64,000 nucleotides of DNA from positions 1 through 64,000 of the IMG/VR virus record IMGVR_UViG_3300021498_000001; one strand, written 5' to 3'. Positions within the stretch are counted from its first letter, which is position 1; each line of letters starts with the position of its first letter. This DNA comes from a virus. A program made the translations under genes and the position numbers. The notes under the pieces were generated by a model, which was given only the letters and a program-made list of their open reading frames with translations, was not told the DNA's origin and did not search any database. Shown here piece by piece: positions 42,112-50,971 of the stretch.

Positions 42112-45100
42112 ATGCTTAGTTTGACAGATTCACAATTAGAGCTACTGCAAAACACTTATAAATCCATAATTTGGCTTTTCGATGTTACAGACAAAAACAA
42201 CAATGCTTATTATTGGTCAACAAGGGATTATACTTATGACTCAACAAGCTATACATTTAACATAGTTGAGTTTTCTGGTATTTCTTTAAATAGAAGTCGT
42301 TCAGAAGAAAACATAATTGCACCCAGTGAGGTAAGAATCAAGATAGGCAATGTTGGCAATACCTATTCTGCAGATGATTTCACAAACGGAGAGGTTTTGA
42401 TTTCGCTAATAGTAGATGACAGTTTTATTGCCAAATGGAAGTTTAATATTATAAAGGCCTATGGCAGTTATCAAACTATCACACTGGAATGTGAGGATTT
42501 TTTGCAAAAATATCTAGAAGGAGCATATCCCAATACTCAACTTATTAAGGCTCTTTTCCCTGATGAATACTATGAAGAGGAAGATGTTTGTGTGCCTGTA
42601 TGTTTTGGCACGGCATACATTCCTCTTAGGCCTGTAGAAATAGAAGGATCAAGATATTATCTTCTTGGTCCTACAGATAGAACATATACAATAACAGAAG
42701 TTCATACTCCTTCAGAGTGGGGCATAAAATATTCTTGGTCTTCTTCGAGTTACTCCTTCAATCAATATACAAAAGAAGACCAGTTTGGTAACTCATGGCA
42801 GGTATTTCAGCCGATAATCGCGGACTCAAATTTGGATGGAACACCAGATGCATGCGGCTTGTGGATTGAAGGACAGCGAATATTAGATATGCCTACTCAA
42901 TTTAGTTATAACTCCATAACCAATCCAGCAGATGTGATAAAAGAAATTCTCAAGGATTTTGGTGTACCCGAAAATGAAATAGACAGTGATTCTTTTAGCG
43001 ACGCTGCAACTACATTTAATAATTGGGGTTTAACCTTTAATGGTGGACTGTGGACGAAGTCAGATAGAAAGTCTATCTTATCAATGCTTCTTAACTCATG
43101 CCACTCAAGAATTTTAGTAAGGGATAAATTGTATTTGTCTGTCTTGTCCAAGACAAGCCAAAAGACTATCACAACATCTCTAGTGGCAAAGGAGAGCTTT
43201 GATTATTCTAAGTTATCTGAGGAGCTATCTGACAGTGGATACGTAGCATGGCAAAAAGAGGGAGAGCCTCAAGATAATATGTTGAAGGCACTTGTGCCAG
43301 GCAAAGGAACAACAACTGATTATATAAGTGATGAGATTATATACATACCTTGGGTGCAGAATGCAGTTCATGTGCAAAAATTAGCATGCCTTGTATTCCA
43401 GAGAAAATTTTTCAAAATTGCAGAGTTAACCTTTGAAGGCAGAAGTGAGCTTCTGACACTAGAGCCAGGAGATGTTATCACAATAAATGGAGATAATTAT
43501 GGCGGCACTTATAAGGCGATTGTAGATGAAGTAGAAATAAAAAATGACCTAACTGTAAGAATTACTGCTACAAGGCATTCTATTGAATTTGATGATTGGG
43601 ATGATTTAACGCAGTTTACAGATATAACTGTATATACAACTGTTCCTTCTGCGTGGGAAGCCCTACCTTCAGGTTATGGATATGGAATTAGATGGGATAG
43701 GGAGCAAGCTACCTTATTCGTAGAAGGCACAATTAGAGTTACGGGTGGATTTATTGCAGATTCAGGTGGATTTTTTAGGTCAGGCCAAACAGCTTTTGAT
43801 ATGGGTACAGGATTTTGGATCGGGAATAGCAATGGTACTCCTAGGTTATCTATCGGTGACAGCTCAGGTGTGAAACTTACTTGGGACGGTGCAAGTTTGA
43901 ACATTGTTGGAGCATCTATAAAGACAACAAGTTCTGGAGCAAGAGTGGAGATTTTCCCTACAAGCAATATAGGTATAGTTGCCTATGATGGTGGAGATGG
44001 TGAGGTTTTCAAGATTGTAGTAGGCGGTAATGATACAGGCGATGTAATCATAGGCCATTATGCAGCAAATCAGGGATGTAAGTGGGATAGGAGTGAAAGT
44101 ACATTTTATGTAAGAGGTAAACTAAATGCAGATGATTTGGTTGCTGGGATAGTAAGCATGGATAGGATTGAAGCAGGGAGCATTACAGGAGATAAGATAG
44201 CTGCAGATAGCATTACTACAGAGCATCTACAAGCTAATTGTGTTACAGGAACTGAAATAGCTGCAGATTCTATTACAGCTACTCATATACAAGGAGACCA
44301 ATTGGATGTACTTGCTACAAAAACAGGTACTCTAACTGTGGATGAGGCAATTTATTCAACGAATAAAACTTCTTATAGTGATACAACTGCAGGATTTTGG
44401 CTGGGAAATGATGGCGGGACATATAAGGTAAACATTGGAAATGATACAAAATATTTGAAATGGGATGGAAGCGATTTGGAAATCAGAGGAATGGGACATT
44501 TTGGAGACGACAATGATTATATTTTAGTGGGAGTGAGTAGTCCAGGGTATGACCATATATCATTTTATTCAGGCGGTAGTTGTCGGGGCTATATTTGGGG
44601 AAGCACTAATGGACTGAATATTGGGACTTTATCTGGACTTAATGTACGACTCATTGATAGTACGGGAGCAATATCTTTGATTGTTAAAACTGATAGAATT
44701 GAATTTCGACATCCTCCATATCCCACTGTAGATAACAACCTCGATTTAGGAGCTTCTGGTTTCTATTGGAAGAACGGATATATTACTACTATTTATACTG
44801 ATTTACTAAGACCAAAGGCGTCCACTTCTGATATTGGTGACTCTGATAACTATTGGGAAAATGCATATATTAGCACCATTTACACTGATTTGCTCAAACC
44901 AAAAACATCCGCTTCTGATATTGGTGAATCTTCAAATGCTTGGCACTTTGCATACCTTAGTACCTTACATGTTACAAATATAAGAGTATTATCAGTTACG
45001 GGCACTGACTCTAATATTGGTGCATCTGATTCTCGTTTTGACAATATTTATGTCTCCACAGTCAATTATTGCAACACGAATGACTACTGTTCTCTTGTAG

Positions 45101-45447
45101 ATTTATCTGAGATTCTTTCTAAGCCTGCCTGCGATCTCTTGTTTGACCTGAGAACAGATGATTTTACTGTGCAAGCAGGCAAACATATCGCGCATAATTC
45201 TTGGCCTAGGTTTGTCCGTAACTTACATTATGTTGAAGTTGCAGAAGATGAAAAAGATAAATTAGAAGAAATAGCTAAACTTGTCTCAAGAAAGGTGGGA
45301 GAAATAGAAAAGGACAGCAAAAAATATTTCACCTTTGAAATTTCCTCTGTAAATGCAGATTTAATCGACTCTATTATCCTGGCAGCACTCAAAGAATTGA
45401 TATTGAAAATTAAGGAATTAGAGGGTAAAATAAAATTAAGGAGTTAA
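42112..45447 (+). CDS. Baseplate hub and tail fibre protein, 1111 aa
   Basis: The N-terminal 480 residues resemble phage baseplate hub proteins (IIWLFDVTDKNNNAYYWSTRDY, then a GDVITINGDNYGG strand). The middle (500-850) is a beta-rich fibre with SITGDKIAADSITTEHLQA-type repeats common in side-tail fibres. Residues 866-986 hold three copies of a repeat around TIYTDLLKPKTSASDIGES. The last 110 residues are a helical end (EEIAKLVSRKVGEIEKD) in the position of an intramolecular chaperone. Likely the host receptor-binding protein. Confidence 0.75.
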   Translation: MLSLTDSQLELLQNTYKSIIWLFDVTDKNNNAYYWSTRDYTYDSTSYTFNIVEFSGISLNRSRSEENIIAPSEVRIKIGNVGNTYSADDFTNGEVLISLIVDDSFIAKWKFNIIKAYGSYQTITLECEDFLQKYLEGAYPNTQLIKALFPDEYYEEEDVCVPVCFGTAYIPLRPVEIEGSRYYLLGPTDRTYTITEVHTPSEWGIKYSWSSSSYSFNQYTKEDQFGNSWQVFQPIIADSNLDGTPDACGLWIEGQRILDMPTQFSYNSITNPADVIKEILKDFGVPENEIDSDSFSDAATTFNNWGLTFNGGLWTKSDRKSILSMLLNSCHSRILVRDKLYLSVLSKTSQKTITTSLVAKESFDYSKLSEELSDSGYVAWQKEGEPQDNMLKALVPGKGTTTDYISDEIIYIPWVQNAVHVQKLACLVFQRKFFKIAELTFEGRSELLTLEPGDVITINGDNYGGTYKAIVDEVEIKNDLTVRITATRHSIEFDDWDDLTQFTDITVYTTVPSAWEALPSGYGYGIRWDREQATLFVEGTIRVTGGFIADSGGFFRSGQTAFDMGTGFWIGNSNGTPRLSIGDSSGVKLTWDGASLNIVGASIKTTSSGARVEIFPTSNIGIVAYDGGDGEVFKIVVGGNDTGDVIIGHYAANQGCKWDRSESTFYVRGKLNADDLVAGIVSMDRIEAGSITGDKIAADSITTEHLQANCVTGTEIAADSITATHIQGDQLDVLATKTGTLTVDEAIYSTNKTSYSDTTAGFWLGNDGGTYKVNIGNDTKYLKWDGSDLEIRGMGHFGDDNDYILVGVSSPGYDHISFYSGGSCRGYIWGSTNGLNIGTLSGLNVRLIDSTGAISLIVKTDRIEFRHPPYPTVDNNLDLGASGFYWKNGYITTIYTDLLRPKASTSDIGDSDNYWENAYISTIYTDLLKPKTSASDIGESSNAWHFAYLSTLHVTNIRVLSVTGTDSNIGASDSRFDNIYVSTVNYCNTNDYCSLVDLSEILSKPACDLLFDLRTDDFTVQAGKHIAHNSWPRFVRNLHYVEVAEDEKDKLEEIAKLVSRKVGEIEKDSKKYFTFEISSVNADLIDSIILAALKELILKIKELEGKIKLRS

Positions 45448-45471
45448 ATACTTAAAAGAAGGAGGAGACAG

Positions 45472-45837
45472 ATGAGGAGAAAGGTTAGTGTATTGTTAGT
45501 CCTTGCTTTTCTTTTAATGTTCTTCTGTCAAACTATTTGGGCAAACAGTTCTAAAACATGTCCTCAAATAAGCTCAGTCACTTTATGGGGCTGCGAGTTC
45601 ACGGTAGAAAATGTTGAACAGATTTTCTCATTTGAGGATAAACTTATTTGCCATTACACTCTGATGAATTGTGACCTTGCATCAGAATACCTAGTAGGAA
45701 ATGAATTGAAGCCCATAATGTCCGATTTGTTAGATTTAGTAAGTGATTGGGAAATAGGCTGGATCAAACTCAACCAATATGTATTTGCTAACCATCGCTC
45801 GATTATTATCGACATAGGAATAGCTAGAAAACATTAA
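45472..45837 (+). CDS. Small secreted protein, 121 aa
   Basis: A clear signal peptide (RRKVSVLLVLAFLLMFFCQTIWA) precedes a mature domain with four cysteines (SKTCPQ, LWGCEF, LICHY, MNCDL). Directly downstream of the receptor-binding gene and preceded by GGAGGAG. It may act in the periplasm or outer surface, for example in superinfection exclusion; this is inference from position. Confidence 0.65.
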   Translation: MRRKVSVLLVLAFLLMFFCQTIWANSSKTCPQISSVTLWGCEFTVENVEQIFSFEDKLICHYTLMNCDLASEYLVGNELKPIMSDLLDLVSDWEIGWIKLNQYVFANHRSIIIDIGIARKH

Positions 45838-45846
45838 TAAGTAACA

Positions 45847-46254
45847 GTGAAAACAACTAAAAAGAAAATAAGCATAAAAAACTCATTTTTTGAGTCTTTC
45901 TTATTAGAATCTCAAAAGCTCGAGCGTAAAGACCTGCCTATATCCTTTGCGTTTTGGATAAGTAAAAACTTTGAAAAGTTGAAACAAGAGTCTCAGGTTT
46001 ACTTTGAAATGAAGCGAAAAATTGCAGAGAAATACAGTGCAAAGGACGATAAAGGCAAACCAAAAATAGACTCAAGAGGCAATTATGAAATTGAAGACAT
46101 GTCAAAGTTTGTGAAAGAGCTAAGAGAATTGCAGGAGCAGGAGATAGAGATGGAGCTAGATGTAATCAAAGTTAAATTGCAAGACTTAGATGGTATTAAA
46201 ATGACACCTGCTGAAATGTCTTGTCTAATGCCCTTCATTGAGATAGAGGAATAG
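45847..46254 (+). CDS. Hypothetical phage protein, 135 aa
   Basis: Starts with GTG. Helical and charged, with DDKGKPKIDSRGNYEIEDMSKF in the middle and a final LTPAEMSCLMPFIEIEE-like end. The KYSxKDDKGKPKxDxxGNYE pattern is familiar from uncharacterised phage proteins near tail genes. No role is known. Confidence 0.6.
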   Translation: MKTTKKKISIKNSFFESFLLESQKLERKDLPISFAFWISKNFEKLKQESQVYFEMKRKIAEKYSAKDDKGKPKIDSRGNYEIEDMSKFVKELRELQEQEIEMELDVIKVKLQDLDGIKMTPAEMSCLMPFIEIEE

Positions 46255-46263
46255 GAGGCTTAT

Positions 46264-46509
46264 ATGGCAGATATAAGCGAAGAAATTATAAGCAGTGAGT
46301 TATTAAGAAAGAAGAGAAGAGTACAATTCAAGGCACCTTCTGCAAGTACAAACGATACAATCACGTTGGGAGATTATACAACTGTGCATGGATGTTGCTT
46401 GATGAAAGAGGATGGCACTAGTGTTGCATGCTCTGTGTCTGGCAATGTCATAACAATAACAGGCAGTGTTAGTTCAGAAGACCTATATGGCTTTGCAATT
46501 GTAAGCTAA
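46264..46509 (+). CDS. Small virion-type beta protein, 81 aa
   Basis: A short helical start followed by a beta sandwich pattern (FKAPSASTNDTITLGDYTTVHGC, then SVSGNVITITGSVSSEDLYGFAI). The pattern is seen in small phage structural proteins. An AGGAGGC site precedes the ATG. Confidence 0.55.
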   Translation: MADISEEIISSELLRKKRRVQFKAPSASTNDTITLGDYTTVHGCCLMKEDGTSVACSVSGNVITITGSVSSEDLYGFAIVS

Positions 46510-46515
46510 TCTGGA

Positions 46516-46746
46516 TTGATTGTGAAATCTCAAGTTGTTGAAACAGATTTAAAATTCTTAGAAGAGCTTGAGCTAACAGCAAAGTCTATATCTCAATATC
46601 TCAACAATATCTTGCTAGAATTGGATGATCTGGGAGATAAGCTGTTAAAGAATAAGTTAACCTTGCAAGAGTTTACAAAATTGGATAAAATAAGAAGTGT
46701 ATTGAATCAAACCAAAATCTTAATGGAGTCCTTAGAGGAGTTATAG
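46516..46746 (+). CDS. Small coiled-coil protein, 76 aa
   Basis: Helical leucine-rich protein (LKFLEELELTAKSISQYLNNILLELDDL) with no cysteine. The start is uncertain between TTG 46516 and GTG 46522. It ends 1 bp before the adaptor gene. Confidence 0.5.
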   Translation: MIVKSQVVETDLKFLEELELTAKSISQYLNNILLELDDLGDKLLKNKLTLQEFTKLDKIRSVLNQTKILMESLEEL

Positions 46747-47421
46747 ATGACTAGGCAAGAGTATTTAGATGCCATAGATATAGAGCTAAAGGATACTGGC
46801 TCATTTTTATCTACAAATGATAAATCTCAGGCACTAGATAATGCAATTCAGCAGTACTCAAAAGATAGACCTAGAATTAAAATGAAAGAGTTTGATGGAG
46901 ATGGGAGCAGTTATGATTTTCAATTGCCTGATGATTATATAGGCGGTTTTAGCTGGATTGTTATGGTTGAGTATCCTGCAGGTAAACAAGAGCCTAAGAT
47001 TATAAGAGAAGATAGATATGCTGTTTATTTTAAGAATGACCTTTATTATTTAAGAATGAAATACAATGTGCCTTCTTCTAGTGAGTCATTAAGAGTATGG
47101 TACACAACTTTACACAATGAAGGCACAATCCCAGAAACAGATACAAGACTCATTGTAAAACTTGCAACCTCTTATTGCTTTAGAATGCTTGCAGCCAAGT
47201 TTGCTCAATCTAAGGATAGTATTATAGATGCAGATGTTGTGGATTATAAGAGCAAAGTGGAGCAATATACAGCCTTAGCAGATAAATTAGAAGCAGAATA
47301 TAATAGAATTATAGGCAGAGGAGAGAAGGGACATCCACCTGCTTTTGCAGTCAAGGATTGGGATAGGAGCTTGAGCGAAGCAATGGGCCATTTTTTGTAT
47401 CACAAGCCTCTTTATAGATAA
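46747..47421 (+). CDS. Head-tail adaptor-like protein, 224 aa
   Basis: The N-terminal helix bundle (TRQEYLDAIDIELKDTGSFLS, ALDNAIQQYSKDRP), a strand region (SYDFQLPDDYIGGFSWIVMVEYP) and a long final helix (KSKVEQYTALADKLEAEYNRII) match phage head-tail adaptor/connector proteins (gp6/gp15-like). Its position after the tail genes is unusual; such proteins are normally next to the portal or capsid gene. Confidence 0.6.
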   Translation: MTRQEYLDAIDIELKDTGSFLSTNDKSQALDNAIQQYSKDRPRIKMKEFDGDGSSYDFQLPDDYIGGFSWIVMVEYPAGKQEPKIIREDRYAVYFKNDLYYLRMKYNVPSSSESLRVWYTTLHNEGTIPETDTRLIVKLATSYCFRMLAAKFAQSKDSIIDADVVDYKSKVEQYTALADKLEAEYNRIIGRGEKGHPPAFAVKDWDRSLSEAMGHFLYHKPLYR

Positions 47422-47429
47422 GTGCTTAG

Positions 47430-47606
47430 ATGCTTGAAGTAGAAAAGTTATTGAAGCAAGAGATTAAGCGCATTAGAAAAATACAGATGGAACAGATAAA
47501 TACTTTACATGAGCTTTACATAGGCAAGAAGGGACGTATAAGTAAAAAATTGAAAAAGGGCATAAATAGTATCTTGAAATCTAAAGATAATGCTCAAATT
47601 GCATAA
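47430..47606 (+). CDS. Small basic protein, 58 aa
   Basis: ATG at 47430 opens a Lys/Ile-rich helical protein (LEVEKLLKQEIKRIRKIQMEQ, then GKKGRISKKLKKGINSILK) that overlaps the next gene by 17 nt. No Shine-Dalgarno site is obvious. High basicity suggests nucleic-acid or membrane contact. Confidence 0.5.
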   Translation: MLEVEKLLKQEIKRIRKIQMEQINTLHELYIGKKGRISKKLKKGINSILKSKDNAQIA

Positions 47607-47817
47607 GATACACAGTCAACTTTTAGAAGAAGAAATAGTTAAGCCTCAATTGGAAAGACAGCTAGGCTGGATTAACAACCTAACCTTTCAACAAACTCCT
47701 TGGAATAAAGACCTAGCATATCTTAATTGCTCCTTTGATTTGAACGAAGAAGGACATGAGAGTGAGGATTTAGATAAGTTATCTTCATTATACAAATCTC
47801 GAATAACTGTATTCTAA
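47590..47817 (+). CDS. Hypothetical protein, 75 aa
   Basis: Small protein (KLHKIHSQLLEEEIVKPQLER, then NLTFQQTPWNKDLAYLNCSF) that overlaps its upstream neighbour and ends 2 bp before the lysin gene. No family is recognised. Confidence 0.5.
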   Translation: MLKLHKIHSQLLEEEIVKPQLERQLGWINNLTFQQTPWNKDLAYLNCSFDLNEEGHESEDLDKLSSLYKSRITVF

Positions 47818-47819
47818 AC

Positions 47820-48239
47820 ATGGATTTTTCAAAACTACCCGAGGTAATTTTGCTTGCTCTTTGTATATTTGGAGAGGCAAGAGGAGAGCCTTTACAAGGA
47901 AAGATAGCAGTGGGGCTTGCTGTTAGAAATAGAGTAGAGAAACACCATAGCTCTTATCGCACAGAAATTCTCAAGCCTTATCAATTTTCTTGCTTTAACA
48001 AGAATGATCCCAATTACAAAAAGTTATGTCTCTATGCTTCTAAGAGTGAAAAGGAATGGATGCGTTCTAAGACTCTAAGAGACTGCCTTCTTGCTGCTAA
48101 GATTGTAATGGAAGGGATTACTGATTTTACACATGGCGCCACTCATTATTTTGCAACTTATTGCCCTGTTCCTAGTTGGCTCAAGGGATTTAAATTCTGT
48201 GGACAATTTGGGAGGCATTTATTTTGGAAAAAGAGTTAA
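47820..48239 (+). CDS. SleB-type cell wall hydrolase (endolysin), 139 aa
   Basis: This is a lytic transglycosylase-like enzyme of the Hydrolase_2/SleB family that degrades peptidoglycan for host lysis. It shows the family motifs IFGEARGEP with the catalytic Glu19, GKIAVGLAVRNRV, YQFSCFNKNDP and THGATHYFA. It lacks a signal peptide, so it needs a holin. Length is that of the bare catalytic domain. Confidence 0.85.
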   Translation: MDFSKLPEVILLALCIFGEARGEPLQGKIAVGLAVRNRVEKHHSSYRTEILKPYQFSCFNKNDPNYKKLCLYASKSEKEWMRSKTLRDCLLAAKIVMEGITDFTHGATHYFATYCPVPSWLKGFKFCGQFGRHLFWKKS

Positions 48240-48433
48240 TATGTACATTTCCATTTGTTTATCCTTTTCATAATTGCGAATACAGAAGATTAATGGCAGA
48301 TGGCCTTCCTCGATGTATTTGCAATAATGGACAGTGCAAGAAATGCCAAAGATATTATGCTAAGCCTAAGTGGGAGTTGCCTGAATCGGTTTTAGAATAC
48401 TTGAGACATGTGGTTTTGAAGAATCGAGATTAA
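48224..48433 (+). CDS. Small Cys-rich protein, 69 aa
   Basis: Starts with TTG inside the end of the lysin gene. It carries PFHNCEYRR, LPRCICNNGQCKKCQRYY, with CxC and CxxC pairs that likely hold a zinc ion. It ends in a 4-bp overlap with the convergent repressor gene. Confidence 0.55.
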   Translation: MEKELICTFPFVYPFHNCEYRRLMADGLPRCICNNGQCKKCQRYYAKPKWELPESVLEYLRHVVLKNRD

Positions 48434-48633
48434 TTCTCTTTACTTTCTAGCTGAATCATAGGATTGGGATATTTATCTGGCCAAAGCCAATGGGTTTCTG
48501 GGATGCCTGTAATTTCTGCTAATTTTGCTGCTAATTGTGGACTTGGTCTTCTCTTGCCGTGTCTTATTCTAGAAAAATGTACTTGAGAGATACCTGCTTT
48601 GAATGCTATTTCTTTTCCTGTAAGTTTTTCCAT
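48430..48633 (-). CDS. XRE/Cro-family repressor, 67 aa
   Basis: A single helix-turn-helix domain of the XRE/Cro type (TGKEIAFKAGISQVHFSRIRHGKRRPS, then AAKLAEITGIPETHW) makes up nearly the whole protein. It lies at the divergent switch 48634-48739 and is the natural candidate for binding the 35-bp operator there and its twin at 11795-11829. Its own promoter (48648-48676) overlaps the operator, so it is likely autoregulated. Confidence 0.85.
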   Translation of the reverse strand: MEKLTGKEIAFKAGISQVHFSRIRHGKRRPSPQLAAKLAEITGIPETHWLWPDKYPNPMIQLESKEN

Positions 48634-48647
48634 GACTTTCTAAGCAA

Positions 48648-48676
48648 AGGATAAACAATTTAGCCTGATTTGTCAA
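48648..48676 (-). promoter_or_regulatory. Promoter of the XRE repressor gene
   Basis: Minus strand TTGACA (48671-48676), 17 bp, TATCCT (48648-48653), 14 bp to the ATG at 48633. The -35 box is one arm of the shared operator. Confidence 0.75.
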
Positions 48677-48706
48677 GTTATGTCAATTCTGTATGGATGT
48701 CTTGAC
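48672..48706. promoter_or_regulatory. Shared 35-bp operator, copy 2
   Basis: GTCAAGT, 4 bp, TCAATTCTGTA, 5 bp, GTCTTGAC: the same arrangement and spacing as at 11795-11829. The outer arms extend to a perfect 9-bp inverted repeat, TTTGTCAAG (48669-48677) and CTTGACAAA (48701-48709). The arms coincide with both -35 boxes. Confidence 0.75.
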
Positions 48707-48730
48707 AAATTTAACCTCTTAGGTTATCTT
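48702..48730 (+). promoter_or_regulatory. Rightward early promoter
   Basis: TTGACA (48702-48707), 17 bp, TATCTT (48725-48730), then 9 bp to the ATG at 48740. It drives the recombination and replication genes from a near-leaderless transcript. Confidence 0.8.
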
Positions 48731-48739
48731 AGGGTTAGA

Positions 48740-49240
48740 ATGGGACATGAACTGACAGTCTTAGCGATTGACCCAGGCCCAGAACAATCTGCTTGGGTTC
48801 TCTGGAATGGCAGATTTATATTGGGTAAATCCATTGAAGATAATGAGTCTTTGCTTTCAAAAATTCACAATCTCATGGTGCCTGTTGTTCCTAATATTCT
48901 TGCTCTTGAAGAGGTTAGAAATACTTATGGCATGCCTGCAGGCATCTCTTTATGCAAAACTATATTCTGGACAGGGAGATTTTATGAGGCATGGAAGTTT
49001 ACTGTGCCAAACTCACTCATAGTGCTGATACCCAGAATGGATATTAAAATGCATATATGTAAATCGCCAAAGGCGAAGGACTCTAATATTAGGCAAGCAT
49101 TAATAGATAGATTTGGCAATCCAGGAAGGAAAAATAATCCAGGCATTTTGTATGGAGTAAAGAAAGACATGTGGCAAGCATTGGCATTGGCAGTTTATGT
49201 GCATGATAAATGGACTTTGGTGGAGAGCAACAATGTCTAG
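48740..49240 (+). CDS. RuvC-like Holliday junction resolvase, 166 aa
   Basis: RNase H-fold resolvase with LAIDPGPEQSAWVLW (Asp11), LALEEVRNTYGMPAG (Glu57/58) and a C-terminal KKDMWQALALAVY acidic site. It would cut branched DNA during recombination or before packaging. A GTG/ATG-type extension to 48680 is in frame but lies in the promoter, so I use the ATG 9 bp after the -10 box. It overlaps the next start by 8 nt. Confidence 0.82.
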   Translation: MGHELTVLAIDPGPEQSAWVLWNGRFILGKSIEDNESLLSKIHNLMVPVVPNILALEEVRNTYGMPAGISLCKTIFWTGRFYEAWKFTVPNSLIVLIPRMDIKMHICKSPKAKDSNIRQALIDRFGNPGRKNNPGILYGVKKDMWQALALAVYVHDKWTLVESNNV

Positions 49241-49451
49241 AGCATTTTCAATGAAATCTAAAAACAATATTTTATATGAGATTCAACACAAGCTATCTTT
49301 ATTAAAGCATGATATTATATCAGGCCAAATTCATCCAAGAGCAGCTATCTCCAAAATAGAAGAAATTGAGTCACTAATAGGTGAGTATAAGAATAAGTAT
49401 CTTTCTACTGAGTATGCAGTGTTAGATGAAGAAAATGGATGGCCTGATTGA
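49233..49451 (+). CDS. Small helical protein, 72 aa
   Basis: Starts at ATG inside the stop region of the resolvase gene (AATGTCTAG). Helical (KNNILYEIQHKLSLLKHDII, ISKIEEIESLIGEYK). No family is recognised; it may be an accessory factor of the neighbouring recombination proteins. Confidence 0.55.
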   Translation: MSRAFSMKSKNNILYEIQHKLSLLKHDIISGQIHPRAAISKIEEIESLIGEYKNKYLSTEYAVLDEENGWPD

Positions 49452-50008
49452 GCTTTGATATGGACTACCCAAGCGTGACACAAATAATAAATGAGTTTGC
49501 TGATTACAGCATGGTTTCTACAATGAATTTCAACCTCTCAATCTCTAGAGGCAATGTTGTACACAAACACTGCCTTGCAATTGCAAGAGGTCTTACTGTG
49601 CCAGAATTAAATGGAGAAGCACAAGGATATGTTCAGTCTTTTCAAAAATGGATAGATTATGTTAAGCCTGAGATTATAGCTGTTGAGCCAGAAGTCAAAA
49701 ATGACAAATTTGGATATATAGGCCATCCAGATTTGATTTATAAAAAGAATGAGCAAGTGTATTTGATGGACATAAAGACAGGACAAACTCCCTGCTGGAC
49801 ATGGATAATACAGTTAGCTGCTTATTATTATTGTGACTTGCCAAATAATCCTATAAGTGCAGTTGAAATTTTGAGTCCTCATCCTTTTGGGGATATACCG
49901 AGGGTTTTTAGGTATTCTAGAGATTCAATTAATAAAGCATATTCTATTTTTATAAACATGCTTAATGTTTATCGCTATAAGAATTCTAAAGAATGGATGC
50001 CAAGATAA
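49448..50008 (+). CDS. PD-(D/E)XK nuclease, RecB/Cas4-like, 186 aa
   Basis: The core reads GYIGHPDLIYKKNEQVYLMDIKTG with acidic residues in GHPD95 and D108-I-K110, then WIIQLAAYYY, the QxxxY helix of the RecB/Cas4 nuclease family. His40 in GNVVHKH is a further family feature. It probably makes the single strands used by RecT. Start is TTG 49448 (4-nt overlap) or ATG 49460. Confidence 0.78.
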   Translation: MSFDMDYPSVTQIINEFADYSMVSTMNFNLSISRGNVVHKHCLAIARGLTVPELNGEAQGYVQSFQKWIDYVKPEIIAVEPEVKNDKFGYIGHPDLIYKKNEQVYLMDIKTGQTPCWTWIIQLAAYYYCDLPNNPISAVEILSPHPFGDIPRVFRYSRDSINKAYSIFINMLNVYRYKNSKEWMPR

Positions 50009-50316
50009 GCAAAAGTAATATTGAGAACAATCATTCATCAAATTTTAAGATGTACTATTATAATCAGACTAAGCATACTCATCTGGTATTTGAATTGGTT
50101 CAAGTTAATCCTCAATCAGACTATATTCTTACAGTTGATTGTTGGAGTGATTTAGCAGATCCTTCTTTCAAGAGTGTTGTCTTCTCATCGTTCAGAAAAG
50201 CACTTAAATGTATCAAAAAAATTTTGATGTGCAAGAGACTGTATATCAATAAGCCTCGTATTGGACAATTGAGATCATGTATTAAAAATGCAATTAAAGG
50301 AGATCACAATGAATGA
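49993..50316 (+). CDS. Hypothetical protein, 107 aa
   Basis: Overlaps the nuclease gene by 16 nt and the next gene by 8 nt. Contains strand-rich SDYILTVDCWSDLADPSF and a basic Cys-containing end (LKCIKKILMCKRLYI). No family is recognised. Confidence 0.5.
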   Translation: MDAKISKSNIENNHSSNFKMYYYNQTKHTHLVFELVQVNPQSDYILTVDCWSDLADPSFKSVVFSSFRKALKCIKKILMCKRLYINKPRIGQLRSCIKNAIKGDHNE

Positions 50317-50962
50317 GTTCCAATACCAGCTCGCTATAGCTCAGGCCAAACAAAGTCTTTCCTCATTTATGGAAACAGGCGAAGCCTTATTAAATCAAGC
50401 TCAATCAATTGAGATACTAGATAAACCTGAATATGAAGAAGGAGCTAAATTATTTGCTCAAATCAAGTCTTTCAAGAAAACGATAGACACTCAGAGAAAG
50501 GAGCTAATTAAATTACCTTATGATTATGTAAGAAGAGTAAATGCTTTCGCCAAAGAGATTTCTAAGCCTTTAGACGATGCAGAGACAGTAATCAAACAAA
50601 AGCTAATTGATTATGAGGCTAAAAAGGAGTTGGAGAGAAGAGAGCAAGAGAAGAAGGCAGAAGAAGAGAGGAAGAGACTACAGGAGCGACTAAACAAAGA
50701 GGCTCAGGAGAAAGGTGTAGAAGCTGTTATCCTTCCTGAGGTTATGTTTCCTAAAGAGGAAAAGAATATAGTGCATACAGAGAGTGGTGACACTGTTTAT
50801 ACTCGCAATGTTTGGGATTTTGAGATTGTGGATTTTGCACAAGTGCCAGATGAGTATAAAGTTATAGATGAAAAGAAAGTGAGGCAAGCTATAAATAGAC
50901 TGGGGATAAGAGAGATCCCTGGATTGAGAATATTTCAAAAGAAGACTATTGTGAAAAGATAG
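50309..50962 (+). CDS. RecT-associated coiled-coil protein (DUF1351-like), 217 aa
   Basis: A long coiled coil (SFKKTIDTQRKELIKLPYDYV onward to EEERKRLQERLNKEA) followed by a C-terminal PDEYKVIDEKKVRQAINRLG and GIREIPGLRIFQKKTI motif. This end is characteristic of phage proteins of the DUF1351 type coded next to RecT. ATG 50309 follows AAAGGAG. Likely supports recombination. Confidence 0.72.
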   Translation: MNEFQYQLAIAQAKQSLSSFMETGEALLNQAQSIEILDKPEYEEGAKLFAQIKSFKKTIDTQRKELIKLPYDYVRRVNAFAKEISKPLDDAETVIKQKLIDYEAKKELERREQEKKAEEERKRLQERLNKEAQEKGVEAVILPEVMFPKEEKNIVHTESGDTVYTRNVWDFEIVDFAQVPDEYKVIDEKKVRQAINRLGIREIPGLRIFQKKTIVKR

Positions 50963-50971
50963 GAGGCAACC

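Noticed and set aside
48680-48739. Longer N-terminus for the RuvC-like protein
   Set aside because: It would lie over the operator and the -35 and -10 boxes; the ATG at 48740 fits the promoter geometry and the start of the RNase H fold.
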